From: Halomicrobium zhouii
GTDB taxonomy: Archaea > Halobacteriota > Halobacteria > Halobacteriales > Haloarculaceae
Assembly (NCBI RefSeq): GCF_900114435.1
Contig: NZ_FOZK01000002.1
Location: 310,001 to 374,000, forward strand
Length of the DNA: 64,000 nt
Direction of reading: 5' to 3'
Within the stretch, counting starts at the first letter, position 1, and each line of letters opens with the position of its first letter. Position numbers and translations under genes: made by a program. Below the pieces are notes generated by a model. That model was not told the origin of the DNA. It did not search any database and worked only from the letters and a program-made list of their open reading frames with translations. Below are positions 42,570 through 52,478 of this stretch, piece after piece.

Positions 42570-45500
42570 ATGTCGCTGTGGAACAACGACGATGCCGAAG
42601 ACACACCGCTCCCGGCTACGGACGACCGCACCTACCTCACGATCACGCCGGCCGAGAAACCACTCGACCCAAGCAATATCACATCGAGCTTCGAACGACT
42701 CCACCAGCTCGAAGCGCCAAAACCGGACAGCTGGCTCCCGGACTTTCTCGCCGGCGCCTCGAAACCGACCATCGAGTGGCTCCTGGTCGCGACCAAGAAC
42801 GCCATCGACTACACGGTCAGCATCGACCCGCCCGAACTCACTGATGGCCTCGAACACGTCCTCCGGGACTGCTTCCCCACGTCGTACGAACTCACACGAA
42901 CCGACGTCCATCCCGCTGTGGCACTCCTCTACGACGAACCCCCGACGACGGCCGTCGAGTTCTACGGCCACCCTGAACGAACGAGGGACTGGCAGACCCG
43001 ACTCACGCCACTCCAGGACTTCCAGTCGAACGACAGTACGAACCACCGCATTCCATTGAGCGCCCTCGTCGCGACGCTCGCTACGGTCGATGCACCGACG
43101 GTCGTCCAGGTCCTCGTCCAGCCGTACCCGAACTGGACCCACGAAGCGACCTACCGGCAGCGGGATATCAAAGAGGGCACCGACACCAGGATCGGCCGAC
43201 TCTCCCAGACCGTCGTGGGCATCGCCGAGGACTACGAACCCAGTTCCGACGAACGGCAACGACTCGACGAACTCGACGCCAAGAACGCCCGCCGCTCGTT
43301 CGTCGTCAACGTCCGGGCGCTCCAGTACGAGCACCCCGACACCGTCGCGACCGACCTCCAGTCCGCGTTCAGCCACGTCAGCAATACCACGTACGAGATA
43401 TCCGGGAAACGGGCCGACGACCCAAGCTCGGTCCACGAGGCCCTCCAAGAACGAACCCTCCACCAGCCAGACTACGATAACAGACTCCCCTTCAAACGAC
43501 CACAGAGCCGCGGCATCGTCGCCGACCCCGCAGAACTCGGGAGCTTCTGTCTCGTCGACGGGAGCGCCCTCACCGGCGAGGGCACACGCGCCATCGACCC
43601 GACGCACGGCGAACGTACTTCGATACCATCACCGCCAGCAAACCGACTCGCACGGTACCAGACCCACGGACTCACCCTTGGCAACCCGATTACACAGGAC
43701 GGGACACCCACAGCAAACTCGGTCGCGCTCCCACCCGCCCTCCAGCCACTCCACACCGCCTGGTTCGGCAAAACCGGCTCCGGGAAATCCACCGCACTCA
43801 CCACCGCCATCCTCGACAACCACGCCAAAACGAGCGGCGCGGACATCCTCATCGACCCGAAAGGGGACGGGATGCCCGCGGAGTACATGCGCGCCCACTA
43901 CGAGCGCTTCGGGAACCTGGAGAACGTGATCTACTTCGACTGTGAACAGATCCTCCCAGCGTTCTCCTTCTTCGACATCCGCCAGGATCTGGAAGCCGGG
44001 ATCGCCCGGATGAGTGCCGTCAACGACCGCGTCGAACACTACGTCGAGATCCTCGCCCAGATCATGGGTCCCGACCGGTTCCACCAGGCCGTCCGGTCGC
44101 CCGATATCATCCGCTACCTCACGAAGGCGATGTTCGACCCCGTCAGCGGCGACGACGCCTTCGCCCACCAGGACCTCCACGAGGCACTCAAGTTGATGCA
44201 CGACCAGCAGCGCGCCCCGCCCGTCTCCGACGAGAACCTCGAACGCATGCTCGCCGGCGTCACGTCCAATCGAGCGCGCACGTTCGACGAAATCATGCAG
44301 GGCGTGGCGAACCGCATCGAGAAGATTCCTGTCGACCCGCGACTCGCCCGGATCTTCAACCACGTCCCGGAGGAGGGCGACCCGCACTTCGATTTCGATC
44401 AGGTCCTCGACGAGGACGTCGTCGTCATCGTCGACACGGGTGGGCTTCGGAGCGAGGCCCAGCGCGCCCTCGCCCTGGTCGTGCTCTCGAACCTCTGGAG
44501 CGCGCTGAAGCGACGGGCAAACCAGCAGAACGACAGCGGGGACGATCAACCCACCAACGCCGACGCAGAGGATGCACCGGACGACCTCCCGCTGGTCAAC
44601 TGCTACGTCGAGGAGGCGTCGTCGGTCGCCGTCTCCGACCTCCTCTCGGAGCTGCTGGCCCAGTCACGCGGCTTCGGCTGTGCGATGACGCTGGCCATGC
44701 AGTTTCCCGCACAACTGCGTGAGGCAAGCCAGCGCGCCTACGACGAGGTGCTGAACAACGTCTCGACGGTCGTCACCGGGAACGTCGCCGTCGACGACCA
44801 GCTTGCCCGGCGCTTCACGACTGACGACATGACCACGACCGACGTCGGCAATCGCCTCCGGGCGCTCAAGCGAGGCGAGTGGCTGGTATCGCTGCCCGCT
44901 GGCTTCGACGAGACCGAACCCCGGCCGTTCCTCTGCCAGTCCGTCGACCCGCCCCGTGGCCACCCCGCCAGCGAGCGACCACCAGCCCGTGCGGGGTTCC
45001 AACAGGCACTCGAGGACGTTCACGAACGGGTGCAACGGGAGGCGGGCATCCGGCTGGTCGAACCCAGTACGGTCGACAGCGGCGATACTGACGGTGATTC
45101 TACCGGCGACGGTGACGACGAGCTCCAGCCCACCAGCGGCGGCGTGGTCCCCTCACCGCTCCAGACGACCCAGCGCATGCCACCCACCGTCGAATACCGC
45201 CCAGAGGTCGACGCCCTCCGGTGTACCGAGTGTCACAACCGCTACGACCCGAGCGTCGACGGCATGCGACGGGTTATCGAGTGCTGTTCGTCGCTGGCCG
45301 AAGTCGAGCGCGACGACGTTCCCATCTGCAATCTCAACCTCAAACTTACCCCGGAGGAGCGTGAGGACAACGAGTGGTCTGACCGCCAGCTCATGTTCCT
45401 CCAGGCCGTCTATAACGCCCAGCAACTCCGGTACGATCGGCTAGAGTACGACCTGCTGTCTGACTCGATGATTCGCCTGCGGGAGTACGTCGGCCTCGAC

Positions 45501-46187
45501 GGTGACGATCTGGAAGCGCTCGTCGAGGCCAACCTGCTCAGCCACGACGGCGACCACCCACACCGCCTCTACACGGTGACGCCGTCGGGACGGAAGACCA
45601 TCGGCGAGAGCTACCGCAAGGGCGTCGACTACGGCCACGGCCAGGGCGACCTGGAGGAGTCCAGCCTCCACGTCCTCCTGGTCGAGGTCGGCCGTCGCTA
45701 TCTCGTCCAGGAGTTCGTGGAAGACTCGGAGTCACCCGTCGAGCGAGTGGTGCCGTACTACGAACTCGGTGAAGAAGATAGGACGATGCTCCCCGCGTCG
45801 GCAGCGATGGGCACGGACGAGTCGGAAGTGGAGGACGCCTTCGACGACTACGAGAGTCGCCGCCTTGACGTCGCCGGGCTTGACGACGACGGCGACGTGG
45901 TCGCTGCCGTCGAGGCCGAACGCATCAACAACGACGTCCACCGTGCCGTCCCGGAGGATTTCGACAAGATGGCCGACTGTGGCGTCGAGGAGGCTATCTG
46001 GATCGTCATGAACCAGACCGACGGGCACCAGGTTCTGTCGGCCCTCAACGACCCGCCAGAGGGGGAACCGCGGGTCGAGAAGACCTACAGCGACTCGACG
46101 CCGCCCCAGCAGTTCAAGATCGATGAACCCGGGTTGACGGGAATCTACCCGATTCGCTGGATGCTGAACGCAGTGGAGCAAGAATAA
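42570..46187 (+). CDS. HerA/TraD-like ATPase, likely DNA translocase of a mobile element
   Basis: The protein has 1205 residues. Walker A is WFGKTGSGKSTAL (about 398-410), followed by DILIDPKGDGMPAEYM, a VirD4/HerA hallmark. Walker B is DVVVIVDTGGLRSE (about 616-629). CYVEEASSVAV (near 677) and LAMQFPAQLREA (sensor-like Gln) complete the motor. The N-terminal 330 residues are of unknown fold. After the motor, a zinc-knuckle region (CTECHNRY ... CC) and a winged-helix region lead to a C-terminal domain. Such proteins are the conjugation or packaging motors of haloarchaeal integrated elements. Its 3' end recurs twice further right as remnants. Confidence 0.9.
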   Translation: MSLWNNDDAEDTPLPATDDRTYLTITPAEKPLDPSNITSSFERLHQLEAPKPDSWLPDFLAGASKPTIEWLLVATKNAIDYTVSIDPPELTDGLEHVLRDCFPTSYELTRTDVHPAVALLYDEPPTTAVEFYGHPERTRDWQTRLTPLQDFQSNDSTNHRIPLSALVATLATVDAPTVVQVLVQPYPNWTHEATYRQRDIKEGTDTRIGRLSQTVVGIAEDYEPSSDERQRLDELDAKNARRSFVVNVRALQYEHPDTVATDLQSAFSHVSNTTYEISGKRADDPSSVHEALQERTLHQPDYDNRLPFKRPQSRGIVADPAELGSFCLVDGSALTGEGTRAIDPTHGERTSIPSPPANRLARYQTHGLTLGNPITQDGTPTANSVALPPALQPLHTAWFGKTGSGKSTALTTAILDNHAKTSGADILIDPKGDGMPAEYMRAHYERFGNLENVIYFDCEQILPAFSFFDIRQDLEAGIARMSAVNDRVEHYVEILAQIMGPDRFHQAVRSPDIIRYLTKAMFDPVSGDDAFAHQDLHEALKLMHDQQRAPPVSDENLERMLAGVTSNRARTFDEIMQGVANRIEKIPVDPRLARIFNHVPEEGDPHFDFDQVLDEDVVVIVDTGGLRSEAQRALALVVLSNLWSALKRRANQQNDSGDDQPTNADAEDAPDDLPLVNCYVEEASSVAVSDLLSELLAQSRGFGCAMTLAMQFPAQLREASQRAYDEVLNNVSTVVTGNVAVDDQLARRFTTDDMTTTDVGNRLRALKRGEWLVSLPAGFDETEPRPFLCQSVDPPRGHPASERPPARAGFQQALEDVHERVQREAGIRLVEPSTVDSGDTDGDSTGDGDDELQPTSGGVVPSPLQTTQRMPPTVEYRPEVDALRCTECHNRYDPSVDGMRRVIECCSSLAEVERDDVPICNLNLKLTPEEREDNEWSDRQLMFLQAVYNAQQLRYDRLEYDLLSDSMIRLREYVGLDGDDLEALVEANLLSHDGDHPHRLYTVTPSGRKTIGESYRKGVDYGHGQGDLEESSLHVLLVEVGRRYLVQEFVEDSESPVERVVPYYELGEEDRTMLPASAAMGTDESEVEDAFDDYESRRLDVAGLDDDGDVVAAVEAERINNDVHRAVPEDFDKMADCGVEEAIWIVMNQTDGHQVLSALNDPPEGEPRVEKTYSDSTPPQQFKIDEPGLTGIYPIRWMLNAVEQE

Positions 46188-46242
46188 AGCGGTAGGACGG
46201 TACGCACAATTGTGGCCAGCGAAATGAGCGGTCGAATGCGAT

Positions 46243-46979
46243 CTTCCAAACCTTCTCCCAGGCAGTGAGTGGCGTCGAGCGCCGATCTAGCGGGGTTTGT
46301 ATCGCTCGATCGAGGGTCCAAATCGGTTCTAATGTCCGCAAGGAGGGTGGTGCAATTCTGCCGACAGAGAACTAGATGGTCGAATGCCGAGGAGTGTAGA
46401 TCGTGTAGGCGCGAGTGGAACTGCAGGCGACGAGCGGTCGGTTCTGCGAGTGGAGCGAACTGATCCACTGAATACCCTACCCGGTTAAATCACCGAGTAG
46501 AAGCCGTCTGAAACAGGGTTTGTTGATTTGGGCCTCCGTTCGACGGTCACAGCCAGGAACAGGGGGTCGTTGACAGTCAGCTCAGCTTTTGACGGGTGGT
46601 GTAGGATCGATCTGACATACCATATTGTTCGAATTCAGCCGCCTCAACCGGCTCTAAACAAGGGTTTGTCGATTCGCCATCTCACGTGGAATTTGACCCT
46701 TCAATCGCGGTGTTTACGCCCATTTCGAAGCAATACTTGTCGTGAAAACGCCGGTTGAAGCGAACCCGAGATCGCCAGGCTGCAACCGATTATGAAAACT
46801 TCATCCCCGTGTTGTTGGCGCCAGGGCAATCTCCCCCCGTTTCTCGGATTGTTTCTCTCACCCTCTCTCGCCGGTGAAACAGCCGTCGTTTGTCTCCCCG
46901 ATGGGGCTTTGGTGGGATATCTAGTTCTGTTTGTTGGAGTACTCTCTATGGCCCTCCCGGACGATTTGGCCGGTTATGA
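46243..46979. repeat. 737-bp duplicated block, copy 1
   Basis: This block follows the HerA-like gene and matches 61143-61879 over the same length. Matching segments include cttccaaaccttct near the left end, ggcagtgagtggcgtcgagc, gaagccgtctgaaacagggt and gacgatttggccggttatga at the right end. It contains a twice-repeated aaca(a)gggtttgt-gatt unit. A 73-codon frame (46792-47013) with a hydrophobic middle is aligned with a 68-codon frame in the other copy; substitutions are not concentrated at third positions, so coding is doubtful. No RNA gene was recognised. Confidence 0.75.
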
Positions 46980-47148
46980 ACGCCAGACTACCGGCCTAGA
47001 ATGGTGGAAATGATTGCTTAGGCGGACTGAAGCTATTTCTCCAGATTTGTTGTACAGAGTAGTGCAATACCAATACCAATCAAGGATTGTTGGTATGACC
47101 CAGCGATATCAACCTTAGTTTGATTGACATTCATAATGCTGTAGATTC

Positions 47149-48270
47149 ATGGAGATTTACCCAGAAACTGGATCTGATGATCTGTATGAAGCGGTCTCTC
47201 TAAAGAGTGAAGGCGAGATTCATTCGTTCCTTGAGAATCACGAGGGTGTTCAAATTGGAGGGATCGATGTCCTATACCTCCAGTCAGAACTCTCGACCCG
47301 AACAGGCGTACGCGGCGACCTGGTGGGAGTGGCCGAAACGGGCCATGTAGTCGTTATCGAACTCAAACAGGCAGGCGGAGGTCGAAAGGGGTCCCGCACA
47401 GCGCTCGTTCAAGCATTAGAGTACGCAGCGGACTTTCGTTCAAAGAGCTACCACGATGTCGCCGAGGAGTATGACAGGTTCACAAACGGGACAACCGAAA
47501 GTCTCCGGCAGGCACATGCTAATTACTTTGACCTGACCGATCCTCTTCGAGAGGTCGACTTTACCACGGCGACAGAACCACGTCTCCTCCTACTCGCAGA
47601 GGACTTCAAGGCGTCTGATATCGATGCCGCCGGCTACTTGCGAGATACTAACGATGTCGATATTACGTGTGTTCAGGTCACACCTTTCGAAATTGACGGG
47701 ATGCGTCTCTATGGATTCGAGACCCGCTTGGAGAGCAAAACGGAGCCTTCGTTACCGTCACGCCGCGCCTCTGATGAATCGCTTCCCTGGCTCACGACTC
47801 AACTGGAGAAGGCGTACTACAAGCGATTCGGAGAGACATTTGAAATTGAGTCACCTGATCAGGCAACAGAACGAGAAGACTATTTCAAGGGCAACCGTTT
47901 TGTATCGGCAGCTCACCACCCAAATGACCTCCGCTACACGTTCAAAGTGCTCGTATTCGACGATTCTCCACGAGTGGAATATGGAGTTAGTCCAACTGGT
48001 CAAGAGCACATTGAGCGGATAATCGATGACCACCAAGAGGTGATTGATGGGAGTCATGCGTTCAAGGACACTCAGTGGAGACGAGTCCGAGGTAGCCAAC
48101 CCCTCCAATCGACTCTTCGTGATTCCTCCCTTGATATTGTAGCGCCGGAGGTTTCCGAAACAATTGCTCGTGTCTTGTGGAATGACGACCAGTTCCAGTC
48201 AACGTTGGAATTGTTCTTTGATATGGTCGAGAAATGGCACCAAATCATAGACGACGAACTGGTTGCATGA
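47149..48270 (+). CDS. Predicted PD-(D/E)XK nuclease, NucS/DUF91-like
   Basis: The protein has 373 residues. Residues 50-95 carry the nuclease core: Asp57 (VRGDLVGV), Glu71 and Lys73 (VVIELKQ), then ALVQALEYAADF (86-97), the QxxxY element typical of NucS-like and other PD-(D/E)XK enzymes. The N-terminal EGEIHSFLENH helix is also NucS-like. The C-terminal 200 residues are unassigned alpha/beta. The gene is somewhat AT-richer than its surroundings and lies just right of the duplicated block, in line with cargo of an element. Another nuclease-like gene follows 114 bp downstream. Confidence 0.8.
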   Translation: MEIYPETGSDDLYEAVSLKSEGEIHSFLENHEGVQIGGIDVLYLQSELSTRTGVRGDLVGVAETGHVVVIELKQAGGGRKGSRTALVQALEYAADFRSKSYHDVAEEYDRFTNGTTESLRQAHANYFDLTDPLREVDFTTATEPRLLLLAEDFKASDIDAAGYLRDTNDVDITCVQVTPFEIDGMRLYGFETRLESKTEPSLPSRRASDESLPWLTTQLEKAYYKRFGETFEIESPDQATEREDYFKGNRFVSAAHHPNDLRYTFKVLVFDDSPRVEYGVSPTGQEHIERIIDDHQEVIDGSHAFKDTQWRRVRGSQPLQSTLRDSSLDIVAPEVSETIARVLWNDDQFQSTLELFFDMVEKWHQIIDDELVA

Positions 48271-48384
48271 GACAGTACCCTCGTGCTGAACCCGTTGGTT
48301 CCAATCAAAAGTGGAAAATGTCAACCAGTAGAAGCAGTTGAGGCGTCAATTTAAATAGTTGGTACGGTAGTGGGTAGTGACATC

Positions 48385-49587
48385 ATGGCGAAAGCTGAAG
48401 AAGTGACCATCGATACCGGCACCTCGTCGCTAACGATCAAGGACCTCGAGATCGAAGATGCCGACGTCGTGGATTTTCTCTCGGATCGATCACCCCCAGA
48501 ACGTGAAGAGTCGGTCCGGCGTGCAATACAGGTCGGCGTCACCGCGATGAAACTCATGGACACGACGCAGGATATCGAGTTCGTGGAACGTCGATTGTCG
48601 GACCTGGAGGGCAATCTCGAAGATGGAGTCGACGAGTTCCGGGAGGAACTCGAAGCGAAGGTCGGCGACGACGGTGAGCTGGAAGCAGTACTTCAGGAGC
48701 ATATCGGTGAAGATGGGAAGCTGATCGACCACTTCGAGGAGGCGTTCGGCGAGGAGGGGCCCCTGAAGGAACGCCTCGACGAGGAGTTTGGCGAAGATGG
48801 TGAGAAGATACGTGCTGCGCTCGACCCCGACGTAGAAGGCACACCGACTAACCGATTACTGACGACGATCGAGCGGAAATTCGAGTCGCTTCACGAGAAG
48901 CTTGGAGAAGAGGAGAAACGCGAGGAGATACGGAGCGAGACGTACTACAAGGGAGAGGACTTCGAAGCGACCGTCGAGAATATTCTCGACGATATGGTTC
49001 GACAGACAAATGCGACTGTCGAGTTCACCGGGGATACCGAGGGTGCGATGGAAGGTCGGGACGTCGGAGACTTCGTAATCGAACTCGGTGAGACAGACCA
49101 GCGCATCGCGATTGAGGCGAAGACTACCTACCAGTCCACGTCAGGCATTAAGGACGAAATGGCCGACGTAATTCCCAATCGGGAAGCCGACTACGGGATT
49201 TACGTCGTCGACCAGCTGGATAACATCCCCGAGAAGAAGGTGGGGTGGTTCGAGGAGATAGACAACGATTTCGTCGTCATCGCACTGAGCGAGGGCGACG
49301 AGGACGAACCTGAGCCCGGATACCTGCGAATCGCCTACAACTGGGCGAGGCTTCGGGCACTCCAGTCACACGCCGATATCGGTGAGGAATTCGACGCCGA
49401 GCGGCTTCAATCAGAGCTCGACGAAATCGAGGAATCGGTCGGTCGATTCAGTACGATCAAGGGTCACTGCACAGAAATTGAGAAGTCCAGGAACAAGATC
49501 GAACAAGAGCTGTCTGAGATAGAGCGAGACATCAAAGAACGGCTCGGGGAGATTTCGGCAGAGTTGCACAAAGTTGGCTCCGACTGA
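48385..49587 (+). CDS. Coiled-coil protein with restriction-endonuclease-like core
   Basis: The ATG at 48385 gives 400 residues. Residues about 60-180 are coiled coil with repeated GED/GEEG turns (four similar units of LIDHFEEAFGEEG type), which look like a trimeric or dimeric stalk. Residues 190-300 form a PD-(D/E)XK-like core: FEATVENIL helix, Asp229 (VGDFVIEL), Glu244 and Lys246 (IAIEAKTTYQ). Residues 345-400 return to coiled coil. The combination suggests an oligomeric nuclease. It follows the NucS-like gene in the same direction, and the two could act together. Family name unknown. Confidence 0.82.
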   Translation: MAKAEEVTIDTGTSSLTIKDLEIEDADVVDFLSDRSPPEREESVRRAIQVGVTAMKLMDTTQDIEFVERRLSDLEGNLEDGVDEFREELEAKVGDDGELEAVLQEHIGEDGKLIDHFEEAFGEEGPLKERLDEEFGEDGEKIRAALDPDVEGTPTNRLLTTIERKFESLHEKLGEEEKREEIRSETYYKGEDFEATVENILDDMVRQTNATVEFTGDTEGAMEGRDVGDFVIELGETDQRIAIEAKTTYQSTSGIKDEMADVIPNREADYGIYVVDQLDNIPEKKVGWFEEIDNDFVVIALSEGDEDEPEPGYLRIAYNWARLRALQSHADIGEEFDAERLQSELDEIEESVGRFSTIKGHCTEIEKSRNKIEQELSEIERDIKERLGEISAELHKVGSD

Positions 49588-49749
49588 AACTGCGCACGGA
49601 CAGACCAACGGTCCATTTTCCGCGATACATCGTATCCTGTTGGTTGCTACTGTCGAGAAGCCGCTTGGGCGTGATAATAGACAGTACAGCGACCACACAT
49701 GCGCCCCTTATATAGACCGATCCGGTAGTTCCCAGGCAGTTCTAGACGG

Positions 49750-49968
49750 AACCAGTTTCGACGCACACACCAAGGTGGACTGTGGCCTCGGCGACATCGG
49801 GACTGAGGTGCTCCTCACAGACCTCCGACAACTGGGCGAGGACCGGGCCGCACACCTAGAACGAGCGGCGTCGAAGCCGACGGCGAGTACTCCCTGCCGA
49901 CCTACTACACATACTTCGAGAGCTTCAGAGCCGCCCTCGCTCAGGCTGACTTCTCTCAGGAGTCCTGA
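49750..49968 (+). pseudogene. Frameshifted remnant with one HNH-associated-type repeat
   Basis: One frame reads VLLTDLRQLGEDRAAHLERA and then shifts. The next frame continues ADGEYSLPTYYTYFESFRAA and LAQADF up to TGA 49966-49968. Joined, these make one repeat of the type seen in the homing HNH protein (helix, YS.PTYY, F.S(W/F), AL..A.F). A single indel near 49870-49880 separates the halves, and no start codon or nuclease domain is present. Confidence 0.55.
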
Positions 49969-50433
49969 CCACGACTCTCCGGGGACTCCTAGTCACGTTT
50001 CCCGGACTGAGTAGACGAACTCGGCCATCCAATTACGGAGATTGCTAACCACGGCGATTACCTAATTGAGAAGAGTCTAAATCTCTCAGACACGGCATTG
50101 AGTCCGAATTCCAGAAAGGACAAAGCTTATTTTCAATCTGTCAGATTATTCTGTCGTCTTCTGGCGGCCATAGCCGTGGCTCGATGCAGTGCTATGGCCG
50201 GCCGCCGCCCGTCAGCGGCTCAAACAGATGATACGGGACATCCGCTCGACTCGATCACTACTGGAGAAACGAGCGAAAAGAACCGGTCTCACGCGAGTGC
50301 AGCTGCGATCGCCGACCGGGCGATTATGGGCGCATTTGCTACAACAAACGCACGTTACTGCCACACACTCCAATCTGCGAGGGAGTAGCCAAACAGAAAC
50401 GATCGTCATTGAGTACCGGCAACCCTCCGACGA
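49969..50433. other. Gene-free stretch upstream of the ABC exporter
   Basis: About 460 bp hold no supported gene. An inverted repeat ggccatagc (50168-50176) and gctatggcc (50191-50199) could form a hairpin. Promoter elements for the exporter are not obvious. Confidence 0.35.
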
Positions 50434-52332
50434 ATGACCAGGGAGGACCGTCACCCTGGCATTGGGACTGTGCACGAAGAGGAAGGCGGAGTTTCGGATC
50501 CACTCCTGGATTTGCTCAGACGATATGTACCAGGAAACGTCGGTGTCTTCTGCATCGCCGTCTGGACGACGATTCTCCATCAGCTCCTCACGCTCGTCCC
50601 ACCGTATCTCCTCGGTGAGACACTCGACGCCTTCTTCACCCAACAGCGTACCTCGCTCTCGCTCGTACTCGTTCCACAAACGTGGATTCCGACTGGAACA
50701 CGCGGCCAGTTCGTCTTTATCGCGGGGCTCTTCGTGGCGACCGCCCTGGCGACAGCAATCACGCAGGCAGTCCAGTTCGTGACCTTCCGCTGGTTCCAGC
50801 AATCAGTCCTTCACGATCTCCGGACGAATGCTTTCGACGCAACCCAGCGGCTCGATATGGCGTTCTTCGAGACCGAAGCAACGGGGAACGTTATGAGCGT
50901 CCTCAACAACGACGTCAACCAGTTACGAGACTTTCTCCTTGGCGGGCTCAGACAGTTCGTCGAGTCGACGACGTTACTGCTCGGACTCCTCGGCTTCATG
51001 ATCGGGCTGCACTGGCAACTCACCGTGTTTTCGATGTCGTTTCTCCCCTTGATGCTCGGGCTGGTGTACGCCTATCAGCAGGCGATCGAACCGCGCTACG
51101 ACGACCGTCGGTCGGCAGTTGGGAACTTGAATGCGCACGTCCAGAACGCGATCGACGGCATCGAGACGATCAAAACGTTCAGTACCGAGCATCGGGAGCG
51201 CTCAGAGCTTCAAACGCATTCCCGAACGTTCTGGCAGGCCGACTGGCGCGCAGCGAAGGTTTCAGGATTCTTTTACTCGACTCGACGACTCCTCACCGAA
51301 GTGATGTCGATCGCTATCGTCGTCGTCGGTGGATGGTGGGTGCTGTTCGGGCCACCACTCGCGTTTTCTGCCCCCCTCACGGCAGGCCTCTTCGTCACGT
51401 TCCTTTTCTACGGACGGCGGCTCGTCAAGGAGTCGTCACAGATTGGAGATCTAGTCGATACGTACACCGACGCAAGGGCGTCGGCTAAACGAGTGTTTGG
51501 CCTCATCCAATACCCGACGAAGATAACCAAATCAGCCGACGCAGAGCCACTGAGAAGCGTCGACGGGCACGTCGAATACGACGACGTGTCGTTCACGTAC
51601 CCGAACGCCGATAGCGCGACGCTGAAAGACGTTAGTTTCGAAGCCCAGCCTGGCGAGTTTGTCGGACTCGTCGGACCGACGGGAGCCGGTAAATCGACCG
51701 CATTGAAACTCCTACTGCGGTTATATGACACCGACGACGGGACGATCACGATCGACGGTACCGACGTATCGACGACGACGGTAGCGAGTCTTCGCGAGGC
51801 AGTCGGGTACGTGAGTCAAGACCCGTTCTTGTTCGGGGGCACTGTCCGTGAGAATATCGCGTATAGTGCCCCAGACGCCAGTGAAGAGCGAGTTATTGAC
51901 GCAGCCAAGCGTGCGAACGCCCACGGTTTCATCCGTACTCTTCCCGATGGGTACGATACAGACGTGGGCGAACGAGGTGTGAAACTCTCCGGCGGTCAGC
52001 GCCAGCGGATTACCATCGCTCGAGCGATTCTCAAGGAGCCACCAATCCTGATTCTCGACGAAGCGACCAGCCACGTCGACACTCAGACCGAGTTGCTGAT
52101 TCAAGAGAGCCTTCGCGACCTTGTCGCTACACGGACGACGTTCGTGATCGCCCATCAACTCTCGACAATTCGAGAGGCAGATCAGTTGCTCGTGTTCCGT
52201 GATGGGCGGATCGTGGAATCGGGTGACCACGAAGCACTCGTCGAACAAGATGGATTGTACGCATCGCTCTGGAGGATTCATACCGGAGAAACGGCGGAGC
52301 TACCGGATCAGCTCCATCCACACGGCCGATAG
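50434..52332 (+). CDS. ABC exporter, fused permease and ATPase
   Basis: The protein has 632 residues in the standard half-transporter order. Residues about 35-350 are six membrane helices with the coupling-helix sequence FFETEATGNVMSVLNNDV. Residues 385-615 are the ATPase: Walker A GPTGAGKST, Q-loop YVSQDPFLFGG, signature LSGGQRQR, Walker B ILILDEATSH and the switch His in VIAHQLST. It would dimerise in the cytoplasmic membrane and export a lipid, peptide or drug; the substrate cannot be told. It stands alone, followed by a set of lipoprotein genes. Confidence 0.93.
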   Translation: MTREDRHPGIGTVHEEEGGVSDPLLDLLRRYVPGNVGVFCIAVWTTILHQLLTLVPPYLLGETLDAFFTQQRTSLSLVLVPQTWIPTGTRGQFVFIAGLFVATALATAITQAVQFVTFRWFQQSVLHDLRTNAFDATQRLDMAFFETEATGNVMSVLNNDVNQLRDFLLGGLRQFVESTTLLLGLLGFMIGLHWQLTVFSMSFLPLMLGLVYAYQQAIEPRYDDRRSAVGNLNAHVQNAIDGIETIKTFSTEHRERSELQTHSRTFWQADWRAAKVSGFFYSTRRLLTEVMSIAIVVVGGWWVLFGPPLAFSAPLTAGLFVTFLFYGRRLVKESSQIGDLVDTYTDARASAKRVFGLIQYPTKITKSADAEPLRSVDGHVEYDDVSFTYPNADSATLKDVSFEAQPGEFVGLVGPTGAGKSTALKLLLRLYDTDDGTITIDGTDVSTTTVASLREAVGYVSQDPFLFGGTVRENIAYSAPDASEERVIDAAKRANAHGFIRTLPDGYDTDVGERGVKLSGGQRQRITIARAILKEPPILILDEATSHVDTQTELLIQESLRDLVATRTTFVIAHQLSTIREADQLLVFRDGRIVESGDHEALVEQDGLYASLWRIHTGETAELPDQLHPHGR

Positions 52333-52478
52333 CGACGAAGTAGATCTGCTACGATTTGAGGCGAGAGATCTCTCCATAACCTCACCCTCCCTTGATTTAC
52401 CGGAAGTACGCTACTGCGCGCCAAGAGTGGTAGAGTCACATATGCATCGTACCGGGGGAAAATCCGATGGAGAGGCTA

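Noticed and set aside
43629-44549. 306-residue minus-strand frame
   Set aside because: Antisense to the Walker A region of the HerA-like gene; no motifs of its own.
46792-47013. 73-codon frame as a confirmed gene
   Set aside because: The second copy changes many residues without third-position bias. I kept it only as part of the repeated block.
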